A DNA stretch of 5,122 nucleotides from Bacteroidales bacterium UBA1204 (GCA_002310075.1 DBXU01000114.1:20926-26047); one strand, 5' to 3'. Numbered from the stretch's first letter, positions 1-4,965 are shown. Numbers and translations are program-made. Notes: generated from the letters alone by a model not told the origin.

Positions 1-896
1 GGGCCATCCTCCTGCGCCAAAGGGCTGGCCTGGTCGGGATAAATGAATTCGGTGACCAGCTCCTGGTGCGCGGTCTGGAACATGGCGATATAGGACTCGA
101 AGTCGGGGATCTCCACATTCTGGCCGAGTCCGGAATAATAGTTCTGGAGTCGGCGCCTGATGTACGTCTGGTCTTGTTTCGAGATGTTGTAGAGCAGCGT
201 GTCGACCAAGGCTTGGTTGTTGACGGCACCGTTGTCGGCGAAGTCGGTGGAGAGGCTCGTCATAAGCCAGGTCAGCTCGGCTGGAAGGGTGGGCATCACC
301 ACAATGTCAAAGGAAGGCCTTTGCAGGATGACGGAGAAGGCGAGCAGCATGGCGTTGAAGTCGCCTTCCGAGACGATGGACATCTGCTCGAAACCTTGGT
401 TGAAATGCTCGGTCACGCCGAAGAAGTCTTGGAACTCACTCTCGGCCTGTCGCTTGGCGTCGGCAAAGCGCTTGCCCTCGCGGACGAGGGTCTCGATACG
501 TGCCTTGGTGATGTGGGTCAGCACGTTGACGTTGACGGTTTGCGCGTCGCTCAGGTCTGCGAGGGCCTGCAGGGTAATCTGTGATGACGAGAGCTGACCG
601 ATAACTTCATTGTAGTAGAAGCCGTTGCCGGAAAGCAGGGCCCAATCCGATTCCATCTCAAGGTTGCTGAGGCTGAAACTGCCGTCGTCGGAAGTGATGG
701 TGGTGGTGAATGCCTTGCCAGTTTGTCCGAGGCTTTCGTTGAGTTCGTTGACGGTGATGGTGGTTCCTGTCACGAAGGGACCTTTCTGCACCTTGCCTGC
801 GAAGGTGAAGGTGCCGCCGGCTTTCTCTTTGGTACAAGAGACGAAGGCCAGCATTCCGATGAGTGCAAGACTCAATGCTAAAACTTTTGTTTTCAT
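1..896 (-). CDS. Predicted outer-membrane or surface lipoprotein, 3' end missing
   Basis: The reading frame starts at ATG 896-894 and stays open to the left edge, giving 298 complete codons and no stop, so the C-terminus lies outside the window. The N-terminus is a lipoprotein signal: Lys at 2 and 4, a hydrophobic stretch at about 5-19, then FVSC with Cys21 as the probable lipidated residue, followed by TKEK. Residues about 30-105 read as a beta-rich domain with GKVQKGPF, a SDDGSFSL turn and a GFYYNEV-type segment, resembling the carboxypeptidase-regulatory-like domains seen in Bacteroidota lipoproteins. The remainder (about 120-298) is mainly helical and charged, with SDAQTVNVNVLTH and AKRQAESEF segments. 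Several Bacteroidota lipoproteins of unknown role share this layout as I remember them; I do not recognise a named gene. It starts 52 bases after the preceding gene with no terminator between, so it is probably the last visible gene of the operon. Function unknown: a surface-exposed binding or scaffold protein is possible, and no catalytic motif is seen. Confidence 0.85.
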   Translation of the reverse strand, partial: MKTKVLALSLALIGMLAFVSCTKEKAGGTFTFAGKVQKGPFVTGTTITVNELNESLGQTGKAFTTTITSDDGSFSLSNLEMESDWALLSGNGFYYNEVIGQLSSSQITLQALADLSDAQTVNVNVLTHITKARIETLVREGKRFADAKRQAESEFQDFFGVTEHFNQGFEQMSIVSEGDFNAMLLAFSVILQRPSFDIVVMPTLPAELTWLMTSLSTDFADNGAVNNQALVDTLLYNISKQDQTYIRRRLQNYYSGLGQNVEIPDFESYIAMFQTAHQELVTEFIYPDQASPLAQEDG

Positions 897-948
897 TTTA
901 TTATGTTTTTGGGTTCATGTTTGTTTTAGGGTTGGTGTCTTTATGCTA

Positions 949-1270
949 TCACTCCCTCACCGCCTTGCGCACGCACTTGCGTCCGTTTTCGTCGGTGACG
1001 GTGACGAAATAGACGCCTGCCGGCAGGGCCGTCATGTCGATTTGCAGTTCGTCGCCTTCGCCCTGCACGCTGAGCACCTGCTGCCCGAGCAGGTTGGTGA
1101 CAAAAGCCTGCCGCAGGTTCTCGCCTTTGACGGTGACCATTCCCGTGGTGGGGTTGGGATGCAGCGTGGCGAAGCCTTCGGCTCCGTTCTCCTCCACGCC
1201 CCACAGTTCGGTCTGTCCCCATTGGATGGGCGTGTCGGGCAGGGTGCAGTAGCCCATGCCTCGGATGCAA
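949..1270 (-). repeat. Sorting-domain direct repeat, copy 1
   Basis: This segment aligns without gaps to 1819-2140 (offset 870). I count 34 differences over 322 bases, about 89% identity. It covers the T9SS sorting domain and the PDTPIQWGQTELWGVEEN segment before it. Similarity at DNA level falls sharply just upstream, in the middle of the two cargo genes. Confidence 0.9.
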
Positions 1271-1704
1271 TTTAAGTTGTAATATTCTTCATGGATGTAC
1301 ATCCAACCATAATGAATGCCGTCTTCAGCCTGATGCCGGAAAGCATAAAATGGTGGATCATTAAACGGACTGAGAACCATGTGTTCAAATGAATACCATT
1401 CCAAAGCTTCGTCAATCACCATAGGTTCAACTAACACGGTGTCATAAATAGCAGACGGCTTTTTATAATACTTCCAATTGGGGGCAACAGACATGTAATA
1501 AATATTTCCGCCCTGTGGATGTGGCTCGGAACGGAAGAAAACGTCATACACTCCATCAAGGTTCAAATCCCATTTAGATGTGTCGTAAGCTTGAATAAGA
1601 GTGCACGAATCAGGCTCGAACAAAGTACTGATGATATGATTCACCTGGGCATGTGCCGAAAGAAAGGCGAACATCGCTGCAATAATGATTAAAGTCTTTT
1701 TCAT
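949..1704 (-). CDS. Secreted T9SS cargo protein, paralog B (251 aa)
   Basis: ATG at 1704-1702, TGA at 951-949. Residues 1-19 are a classical Sec signal peptide ending SAHA, with Gln20 as the predicted mature N-terminus, fitting the Bacteroidota tendency for signal peptidase I to cut before Gln. Residues 46-54 read DLNLDGVYD, matching the DxNxDGxxD calcium-loop pattern. The middle contains FYAFRHQAEDGIHYGW (about 119-134) and a later PIQWGQTEL. This order (DxNxDG loop, then HYGW, then PI-x-x-GQ) resembles a family of extracellular beta-sandwich proteins known from T9SS and PEP-CTERM cargo. Residues 181-251 form a type A T9SS sorting domain: HPNPTTG, a central LLGQQVL, LPAGVYFVTV and a basic C-terminus KCVRKAVRE. 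The protein should cross the inner membrane by Sec and the outer membrane by T9SS, then be surface-attached or released. It has no catalytic signature, so adhesion or binding is only a guess. It is a tandem paralog of the gene at 1819-2646; the sorting-domain DNA is GC-rich while the middle is visibly AT-richer. Confidence 0.93.
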   Translation of the reverse strand: MKKTLIIIAAMFAFLSAHAQVNHIISTLFEPDSCTLIQAYDTSKWDLNLDGVYDVFFRSEPHPQGGNIYYMSVAPNWKYYKKPSAIYDTVLVEPMVIDEALEWYSFEHMVLSPFNDPPFYAFRHQAEDGIHYGWMYIHEEYYNLNCIRGMGYCTLPDTPIQWGQTELWGVEENGAEGFATLHPNPTTGMVTVKGENLRQAFVTNLLGQQVLSVQGEGDELQIDMTALPAGVYFVTVTDENGRKCVRKAVRE

Positions 1705-1722
1705 TGTATTATGGATTTTATG
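1628..1722 (-). repeat. Leader and signal-peptide direct repeat, copy 1
   Basis: This segment aligns without gaps to 2570-2664 (offset 942), with 6 differences in 95 bases. It covers the first 25 or so codons of the cargo gene (signal peptide plus VNHIIST) and about 18 bases of leader before the ATG. Confidence 0.88.
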
Positions 1723-1818
1723 TTTTAACTTTTTAGTTTATAGTTCCATGTTTTTTTGGTTTACTCGTCTGGAGGGCACAATTGCTTGATGACCGTGAAC
1801 TCGGCGCCGTTGTTTTTC
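1705..1818 (-). other. Intergenic spacer between the two cargo genes
   Basis: This spacer holds the 54-bp gene fragment (1761-1814) and an A-rich leader of about 56 bases before the downstream cargo gene. I see no intrinsic terminator. A short stretch near 1731-1746 (minus strand AACTATAAACTAAAA) recurs near 3024-3038 (AACTATAAACTAAA) ahead of the small secreted-protein gene. The leader may therefore be a composite of pieces from elsewhere in the locus. Confidence 0.6.
1761..1814 (-). pseudogene. Orphan 3' fragment of the small secreted-protein gene
   Basis: These 54 bases read on the minus strand as NNGAEFTVIKQLCPPDE followed by TAA. They match the last 18 codons of the gene at 2683-2937 (2683-2736), differing at 2 of 54 positions. 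The fragment has no start codon or signal peptide. It begins 4 bases after the stop codon of the cargo gene at 1819-2646 and ends 56 bases before the start of the next cargo gene. It marks the junction of a tandem duplication and is almost certainly not translated as a protein. Identity ends abruptly on the high-coordinate side, where the parent continues with a Val codon and the fragment instead meets AAA. Confidence 0.9.
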
Positions 1819-2140
1819 TTATTCTCTCACCGCCTTGCGGACGCACTTGCGGCCGTTGCGGTCGGTGACGGTGACGAGGTAGACGCCAGCCGGCAGGGCC
1901 GTCATGTCGATTTGCAGCTCGTCGCCTTCGCCCTGCACGCTGAGCACCTGCTGCCCGAGCAGGTCGGTGACCACGGCCTGGCTCAGGCTTTCGCCCTTGA
2001 CGGTGACCATGCCCGTGGTGGGGTTGGGATGCAGCGTGGCGAAGCCTTCATCATCGTTCTCCTCCACTCCCCACAATTCTGTCTGCCCCCATTGGATGGG
2101 CGTGTCGGGAAGGGTACAGTAGCCCATGCTTCGGACGCAA
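1819..2140 (-). repeat. Sorting-domain direct repeat, copy 2
   Basis: This is the partner of 949-1270, in the same orientation and without gaps. Several runs of tens of bases are fully identical, for example within 1893-1963 versus 1023-1093, where only one substitution (C/T at 1918) occurs. Confidence 0.9.
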
Positions 2141-2646
2141 ACGCGTCTCGGGTATTTTCCACTCAAGTGCGCCCAGCAGTAATGGGCTCCGTCCTCTGCC
2201 CGATGGCGAAAACAATAGAAGGGCGAGTTCCCCCAAGGGCTGCTAAATAGTATATTAGAATAATGATACCAATGCAAGTTTTCGTCAATTATCATGGTGT
2301 CGACCAATACCGTGTCCACAATAATTGGGACAGAATCCAAGTTGGGATACTCAACATAAAAATCCCAGTCTTGGGGAAAGTACATATCTACCGTAGGAGT
2401 ATCAACATTCCCTAAAGGATGGAAAACTGCATGAAAGAGAACGTCCCAATTCCCGTCTTGGTTCAGGTCTAGTTCCAAAGTATCGTACACCGGCATAAGA
2501 AAACCGTCATCCACGGTGTCCGTGGAAACAACCGAGAACTGATTGCAATAATCTGTTTCATAAATGGTGCTGATGATATGGTTCACCTGGGCATGTGCCG
2601 AAAGAAAGGCAAACATCGCTGCAATTATAATGAAAGTCTTTTTCAT
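1819..2646 (-). CDS. Secreted T9SS cargo protein, paralog A (275 aa)
   Basis: I place the start at ATG 2646-2644, giving 275 residues. The frame is open 8 codons further upstream, but this start aligns exactly with the paralog's MKKT start and begins the signal peptide. Stop TAA is at 1821-1819. Residues 1-19 are the signal peptide (ending SAHA) and Gln20 the predicted mature N-terminus. Residues 60-68 read DLNQDGNWD, a DxNxDGxxD calcium-loop pattern. FYCFRHRAEDGAHYCW replaces the FYAFRH...HYGW of the other copy, adding two cysteines. Residues 205-275 are a type A T9SS sorting domain with HPNPTTG, LLGQQVL, LPAGVYLVTV and a KCVRKAVRE end. It is 24 residues longer than its paralog, mostly through an insertion around 35-55 (TDTVDDGFLMPVYD region). 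Export by Sec then T9SS is predicted; the molecular role is unknown. It lies 36 bases downstream of the small secreted-protein gene, so they are probably co-transcribed. Confidence 0.93.
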   Translation of the reverse strand: MKKTFIIIAAMFAFLSAHAQVNHIISTIYETDYCNQFSVVSTDTVDDGFLMPVYDTLELDLNQDGNWDVLFHAVFHPLGNVDTPTVDMYFPQDWDFYVEYPNLDSVPIIVDTVLVDTMIIDENLHWYHYSNILFSSPWGNSPFYCFRHRAEDGAHYCWAHLSGKYPRRVCVRSMGYCTLPDTPIQWGQTELWGVEENDDEGFATLHPNPTTGMVTVKGESLSQAVVTDLLGQQVLSVQGEGDELQIDMTALPAGVYLVTVTDRNGRKCVRKAVRE

Positions 2647-2664
2647 TGTATGATGGATTTTATG
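2570..2664 (-). repeat. Leader and signal-peptide direct repeat, copy 2
   Basis: This is the partner of 1628-1722, in the same orientation. Together with the sorting-domain repeat it shows that both ends of the two cargo genes are conserved while the interior has drifted. Confidence 0.88.
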
Positions 2665-2682
2665 GTTCAAATTGTTTTAAGT

Positions 2683-2937
2683 TTACTCGTCTGGTGGGCA
2701 CAATTGTTTGATGACCGTGAACTCGGCGCCGTTGTTCACCGTGAAAGGTCCAGTCACTACAAACGAATCCGAAACCCGGAAGGTTTTTTTGTCGCTACTG
2801 CTGACCACGGGCTCGCCGAGTGTAGAGGTTATGGAAATGGATTTCTTCACCTCATACTCAAAACCGTTCAAGTCGATCTGCGCCATTATATCCGTGCAAA
2901 ACAACATCATGCCGCAAAGATATAGAAACTTTTTCAT
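2683..2937 (-). CDS. Small secreted protein, 84 aa, function unknown
   Basis: The preferred start is ATG 2937-2935 and the stop is TAA 2685-2683. Residues 1-19 form a signal peptide (MKKFLYLCG...DIMA) with Gln20 as the predicted mature N-terminus, the same A|Q cut as in the two cargo proteins. The mature part is only about 65 residues. It ends with SFVVTGPFTVNNGAEFTV and then KQLCPPDE, similar in pattern to the G-F-x-V-x-x-G-A/S-x-F beta-strand repeat often seen near the ends of Bacteroidota extracellular proteins. There is no T9SS sorting domain, so it would stay periplasmic or leave by another route; alternatively it is the remaining stub of a longer ancestor. The same frame is open to an upstream ATG at 3003, which would add a second signal-like peptide. 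I prefer the inner start because its leader carries the TAAAAyCCAT motif at the same 6-base distance as in both cargo genes. Its 3' end was copied during the neighbouring duplication. Confidence 0.72.
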   Translation of the reverse strand: MKKFLYLCGMMLFCTDIMAQIDLNGFEYEVKKSISITSTLGEPVVSSSDKKTFRVSDSFVVTGPFTVNNGAEFTVIKQLCPPDE

Positions 2938-3003
2938 GGCTGCATGGGTTTTAGTTGAAAAAGAAGGCACACAAGCTAATAGGAATAAATGTTTCGCTTT
3001 CAT
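2938..3003 (-). other. In-frame upstream extension encoding a second signal-like peptide
   Basis: From ATG 3003-3001 the frame runs 22 codons without a stop into the start of the small secreted-protein gene. It encodes MKAKHLFLLACVPSF and then STKTHAA, which has a basic start, a hydrophobic core and a small-residue THA end like a signal peptide. An A-rich leader typical of this phylum (AAAACAACAATATT) lies just before the ATG, and the candidate promoter at 3062-3069 is upstream of it. It could be the true start (106-residue product), a remnant of an upstream exported gene, or a translated leader. The sequence alone does not decide. Confidence 0.45.
2944..2953 (-). promoter_or_regulatory. Leader motif TAAAACCCAT before the small secreted-protein gene
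   Basis: On the minus strand TAAAACCCAT ends exactly 6 bases before the ATG at 2937. TAAAATCCAT sits at the same distance before the cargo genes (2653-2662 and 1711-1720), and a weaker version (CCAAAAACAT, 903-912) sits at the same distance before the lipoprotein gene. No purine-rich Shine-Dalgarno sequence is visible at any of the four. It may be a conserved translation-initiation context or just common ancestry of the leaders. Confidence 0.45.
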
Positions 3004-3061
3004 AATATTGTTGTTTTCATTTGCATTTAGTTTATAGTTTCGCTCTGCACGTTGCACTATG

Positions 3062-3069
3062 CAAATATG
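3062..3069 (-). promoter_or_regulatory. Candidate -7 promoter element for the exported-protein operon
   Basis: The minus strand reads CATATTTG here, a one-base mismatch to the Bacteroidota TAnnTTTG element. I find no TTTG-type -33 element at the usual spacing of about 19 bases. It would place the transcript start near 3055, about 50 bases before the ATG at 3003 and about 120 before the ATG at 2937. It is the best promoter candidate in the 3058-3256 spacer but is supported only by this motif. Confidence 0.4.
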
Positions 3070-3107
3070 GGATAATTAATAGGGATTATTCGGGGTGTTC
3101 AACCTTT

Positions 3108-3120
3108 ATTCCGAACTTTT
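3108..3120. repeat. 13-bp direct repeat, copy 1
   Basis: The plus strand reads ATTCCGAACTTTT, identical to 3175-3187 and 67 bases away. The surroundings of this copy do not form the inverted repeat that surrounds the other copy. The two identical copies upstream of the operon could be binding sites for a regulator. Confidence 0.55.
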
Positions 3121-3167
3121 TCTCCTTTAACTAAGATGCAAATTATTGTAAATGAAATACATATATT

Positions 3168-3204
3168 CCATTTGATTCCGAACTTTTCTTACGGAATCTA
3201 ATGG
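3168..3204. repeat. Imperfect 13-bp inverted repeat with 11-base spacer
   Basis: The left arm CCATTTGATTCCG (3168-3180) pairs with the right arm CGGAATCTAATGG (3192-3204) at 12 of 13 positions, around the spacer AACTTTTCTTA. It lies 52 bases after the stop codon of the TPR/HTH gene. As RNA it would form a stable hairpin, but neither strand has a clear U-run after the stem, so it is not a standard intrinsic terminator. It could be a 3' stabilising or processing hairpin, a factor-assisted terminator, or an operator. Confidence 0.6.
3175..3187. repeat. 13-bp direct repeat, copy 2
   Basis: This is identical to 3108-3120. It overlaps the left arm (ATTCCG) and spacer (AACTTTT) of the inverted repeat at 3168-3204. 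Confidence 0.55.
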
Positions 3205-3243
3205 CGTTGGGGTTGGTTTTGCCTTGATTTTGGAAAGAAACAA

Positions 3244-3255
3244 GCCTAATTAGGC
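3244..3255 (-). terminator. Perfect 12-bp palindrome after the regulator gene, weak terminator candidate
   Basis: GCCTAATTAGGC lies one base after the TGA of the TPR/HTH gene. In the transcript it could fold as a 4-bp GCCT/AGGC stem with an AAUU loop, followed by the U-rich UUGUUUCUUU. The stem is too short for a confident intrinsic terminator. As DNA it is a perfect dyad that could equally bind a dimeric protein. Confidence 0.3.
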
Positions 3256-3256
3256 G

Positions 3257-4918
3257 TCAAAAAGCGTCTTTTGACATCTTTTTTCTTACGCTGTTGCGCA
3301 GTTTGTCAACCATATGGACACTGGTGTCAAGCAGGATGGCAGCATCTTCCCTGGAAGTGTCGAGATACGAAAGCAAAAGCACCTTTTGCTCTTTTTCAGT
3401 CAGTTCGGGATGCTGCTGCTTCAACTTTTTTCTTGTTCCCGGGAACTGCATGTCGAAAAGTTTCAACATGGCATCCCAGTATTCCTGATTGCCCATAAGG
3501 GAATACTTAAGGGAATCCAGCGAGGCGGCATCTTCCTTGGAGCCGAGATATACGGCCATCTTCTGCATGATCTTTTGCTCTTTCAATCGCGCCTTGGAGA
3601 GTTTCTGCTCCAATTCATGACGCTGCTTGTCATATTCCTCACTTTTTGCTGACAGTTCGTTGTTTGCTTGGGCGAACCTGAGCAGACTCGCCTTGATGTC
3701 GGCCTCCCTTTTTAGGTTTTTCGCCAAACGAATTTGTAAATATGCCAATGCCACCACAAATAGGAGCAGAACTACACTCAAGACGAGAATGATGCGTTGG
3801 CGTCGAATCACACGCAAATTCATAGCGTTTTGCAATGCTTCATAGTCATATCTCTGTTGGATGCCATACACTGTCCTCTGTGCCGTTTGGTCTCTTACCA
3901 CGCCTATAAACCTTTCATACAGTTTGCGGTACTTTAAAGCATCGGAATCGTTCTTTTGGCTTTCGGCGAATTCGGAGAGCGCCTGATAAGCCGACGCCTT
4001 GGTTTCGGGCTTTATCCAAGAATCCGACAAAGATTTCTCCAGTTGTTGATAATAGTAACATGCCGAATCCGAGTTGGCTAAGGAAACATATGTCTTACCA
4101 AGGTTAAGGTATACTATAGGCAACTGGGTACTGTCAACTTCATTGAACATTCGGTGTAGACAGCTGATGGACTCGTCAAACTCGCCAAGAATCCGATGGT
4201 AAACGGCATAATTGTTCAATACTTTACGTTTCGCGTTACTTGAATGGCTTCTCTCGGCATCGGCAAGGCTTTGTTTCAGATAATAGTCAGCGCTGTCGTA
4301 TTGGCCCAATACCAGACAGGATGCAGCCGCCATATTGCGTATCAATGACAGTTCATTTAGATTGTTTCCGACATTCTTTTCTGCAGATTTGAATTGACAC
4401 AAAGCCTCTTTCTCCATGTAATCGTCAAAAAGCATTCTACCCATCTTGCATTCTGCTCTCGCCATGGTGAGACTGTCTCCCACAATCACGCCATAGTGTT
4501 CTGCGTCCTTGTACGACCGCATGGCGTTCTCCCTTTCACCATACGCCTGTTGCACATAGCCGCTGTAAAGCGAAGCATGCGCGGCTTTGGTGTATTCCTT
4601 CCTTTTGGCGAAGTAGGCGCCTGCACGCTCTAACTCAAGGCTGGTGGAGACGTCTTCGGGCAGGACTTCCTCATCGATGGAAACATCACGAAAGACAAGC
4701 TCGCCGTGCAATAGCGCCAAATCCATACGCTGTTGTTCGCTGAAATGGTATTCCATTCTCAAAGCACTGTCGATCAGCTTGACAGCGCTGTCAGGAGCTG
4801 TGTCCGACAAGGCCTTGGCTTGGGCCATCATCTGCCGCGCCTCCCTTGTGGGCGTATGGCAAGCCGTCAACAAGGCGAGTCCCGATACAATGGTTATGAC
4901 AAATGATCTTGCTTTCAT
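3257..4918 (-). CDS. Membrane-anchored TPR lipoprotein with C-terminal LuxR-like helix-turn-helix (553 aa)
   Basis: I place the start at ATG 4918-4916; a start 22 codons upstream would lie before the promoter element and beside the terminator and would bury the signal sequence. Stop TGA is 3259-3257. Residues 1-19 are a lipoprotein signal with lipobox LTAC and Cys20 as the predicted lipidated residue. Residues about 30-345 are helical TPR-like repeats, for example YGERENAMRSYKDAE (about 126-140), LGQYDSADYYLKQSL (about 204-218), LGEFDESISCLHRM and NSDSACYYYQQLE. One strong transmembrane segment spans about 376-396, followed by basic residues and a coiled coil at about 400-457. Residues 506-548 (LTEKEQKVLLLSYL to VRKKM) fit a divergent LuxR/GerE helix-turn-helix, with the recognition helix near 531-544. 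Related TPR/TM/HTH proteins are common Bacteroidota regulators. The expected topology is TPRs in the periplasm and HTH in the cytoplasm, suggesting a one-component sensor-regulator. Target genes are unknown; the exported-protein operon 200-320 bases downstream is a candidate. DNA binding is inferred. Confidence 0.88.
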   Translation of the reverse strand: MKARSFVITIVSGLALLTACHTPTREARQMMAQAKALSDTAPDSAVKLIDSALRMEYHFSEQQRMDLALLHGELVFRDVSIDEEVLPEDVSTSLELERAGAYFAKRKEYTKAAHASLYSGYVQQAYGERENAMRSYKDAEHYGVIVGDSLTMARAECKMGRMLFDDYMEKEALCQFKSAEKNVGNNLNELSLIRNMAAASCLVLGQYDSADYYLKQSLADAERSHSSNAKRKVLNNYAVYHRILGEFDESISCLHRMFNEVDSTQLPIVYLNLGKTYVSLANSDSACYYYQQLEKSLSDSWIKPETKASAYQALSEFAESQKNDSDALKYRKLYERFIGVVRDQTAQRTVYGIQQRYDYEALQNAMNLRVIRRQRIILVLSVVLLLFVVALAYLQIRLAKNLKREADIKASLLRFAQANNELSAKSEEYDKQRHELEQKLSKARLKEQKIMQKMAVYLGSKEDAASLDSLKYSLMGNQEYWDAMLKLFDMQFPGTRKKLKQQHPELTEKEQKVLLLSYLDTSREDAAILLDTSVHMVDKLRNSVRKKMSKDAF

Positions 4919-4923
4919 GTCTG

Positions 4924-4931
4924 CAAATATA
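4924..4931 (-). promoter_or_regulatory. -7 promoter element of the TPR/HTH regulator gene
   Basis: The minus strand reads TATATTTG, an exact match to the Bacteroidota TAnnTTTG element, lying between the upstream terminator and the start codon. No TTTG is present at the expected -33 position. Only 5 bases (CAGAC) separate the element from the ATG at 4918, so the predicted transcript would begin at or within a few bases of the start codon. Confidence 0.6.
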
Positions 4932-4965
4932 ATAAAAATATAGGGATACGAGCTTTGCCGAACAC

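Larger units (their letters stand above)
3058..3256. other. Noncoding spacer between the regulator and the exported-protein operon
   Basis: This AT-rich spacer separates the TPR/HTH gene from the small secreted-protein gene; with the uncertain region 2938-3003 the interval without a firm gene is about 319 bases. It holds the palindrome at 3244-3255, the inverted repeat at 3168-3204, the direct repeat at 3108-3120/3175-3187 and the candidate promoter at 3062-3069. No coding frame on either strand looks real and no RNA gene was recognised. Confidence 0.7.

Noticed and set aside
66..597. Two overlapping plus-strand open frames
   Set aside because: They are antisense to a convincing lipoprotein frame with signal sequence and consistent domain content. 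Neither has a plausible family, leader or promoter.
625..1275. Plus-strand open frame across the lipoprotein/cargo junction
   Set aside because: It is antisense to two well-supported genes, crosses their intergenic gap and owes its length to GC-rich codons on the other strand.
1756..2250. Plus-strand open frame similar to the one at 625-1275
   Set aside because: The similarity between the two is only the mirror image of the duplicated sorting-domain DNA on the minus strand.
949..2664. Insertion sequence or composite transposon
   Set aside because: The long direct repeats are coding parts of two paralogous genes. There is no transposase, terminal inverted repeat or target-site duplication.
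2647..2670. Upstream start for the longer cargo gene (8 extra residues)
   Set aside because: The paralog has no matching in-frame Met and the inner start is conserved with its leader in both copies.
2578..3037. Plus-strand open frames over the small secreted-protein gene
   Set aside because: They overlap a signal-peptide gene antisense, lack recognisable features and would read through the duplicated leader.
3004..3057. Furthest upstream start of the small secreted-protein frame
   Set aside because: It lies right next to the candidate transcript start and adds a charged segment that would spoil the signal peptide.
3168..3204. Invertible promoter or recombinase site
   Set aside because: The arms are only 11 bases apart, too close to flank an invertible promoter, and no recombinase gene is visible nearby.
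3271..3845. Plus-strand open frames inside the regulator gene
   Set aside because: All lie antisense to the HTH, coiled-coil and membrane segments of a clearly coding frame.
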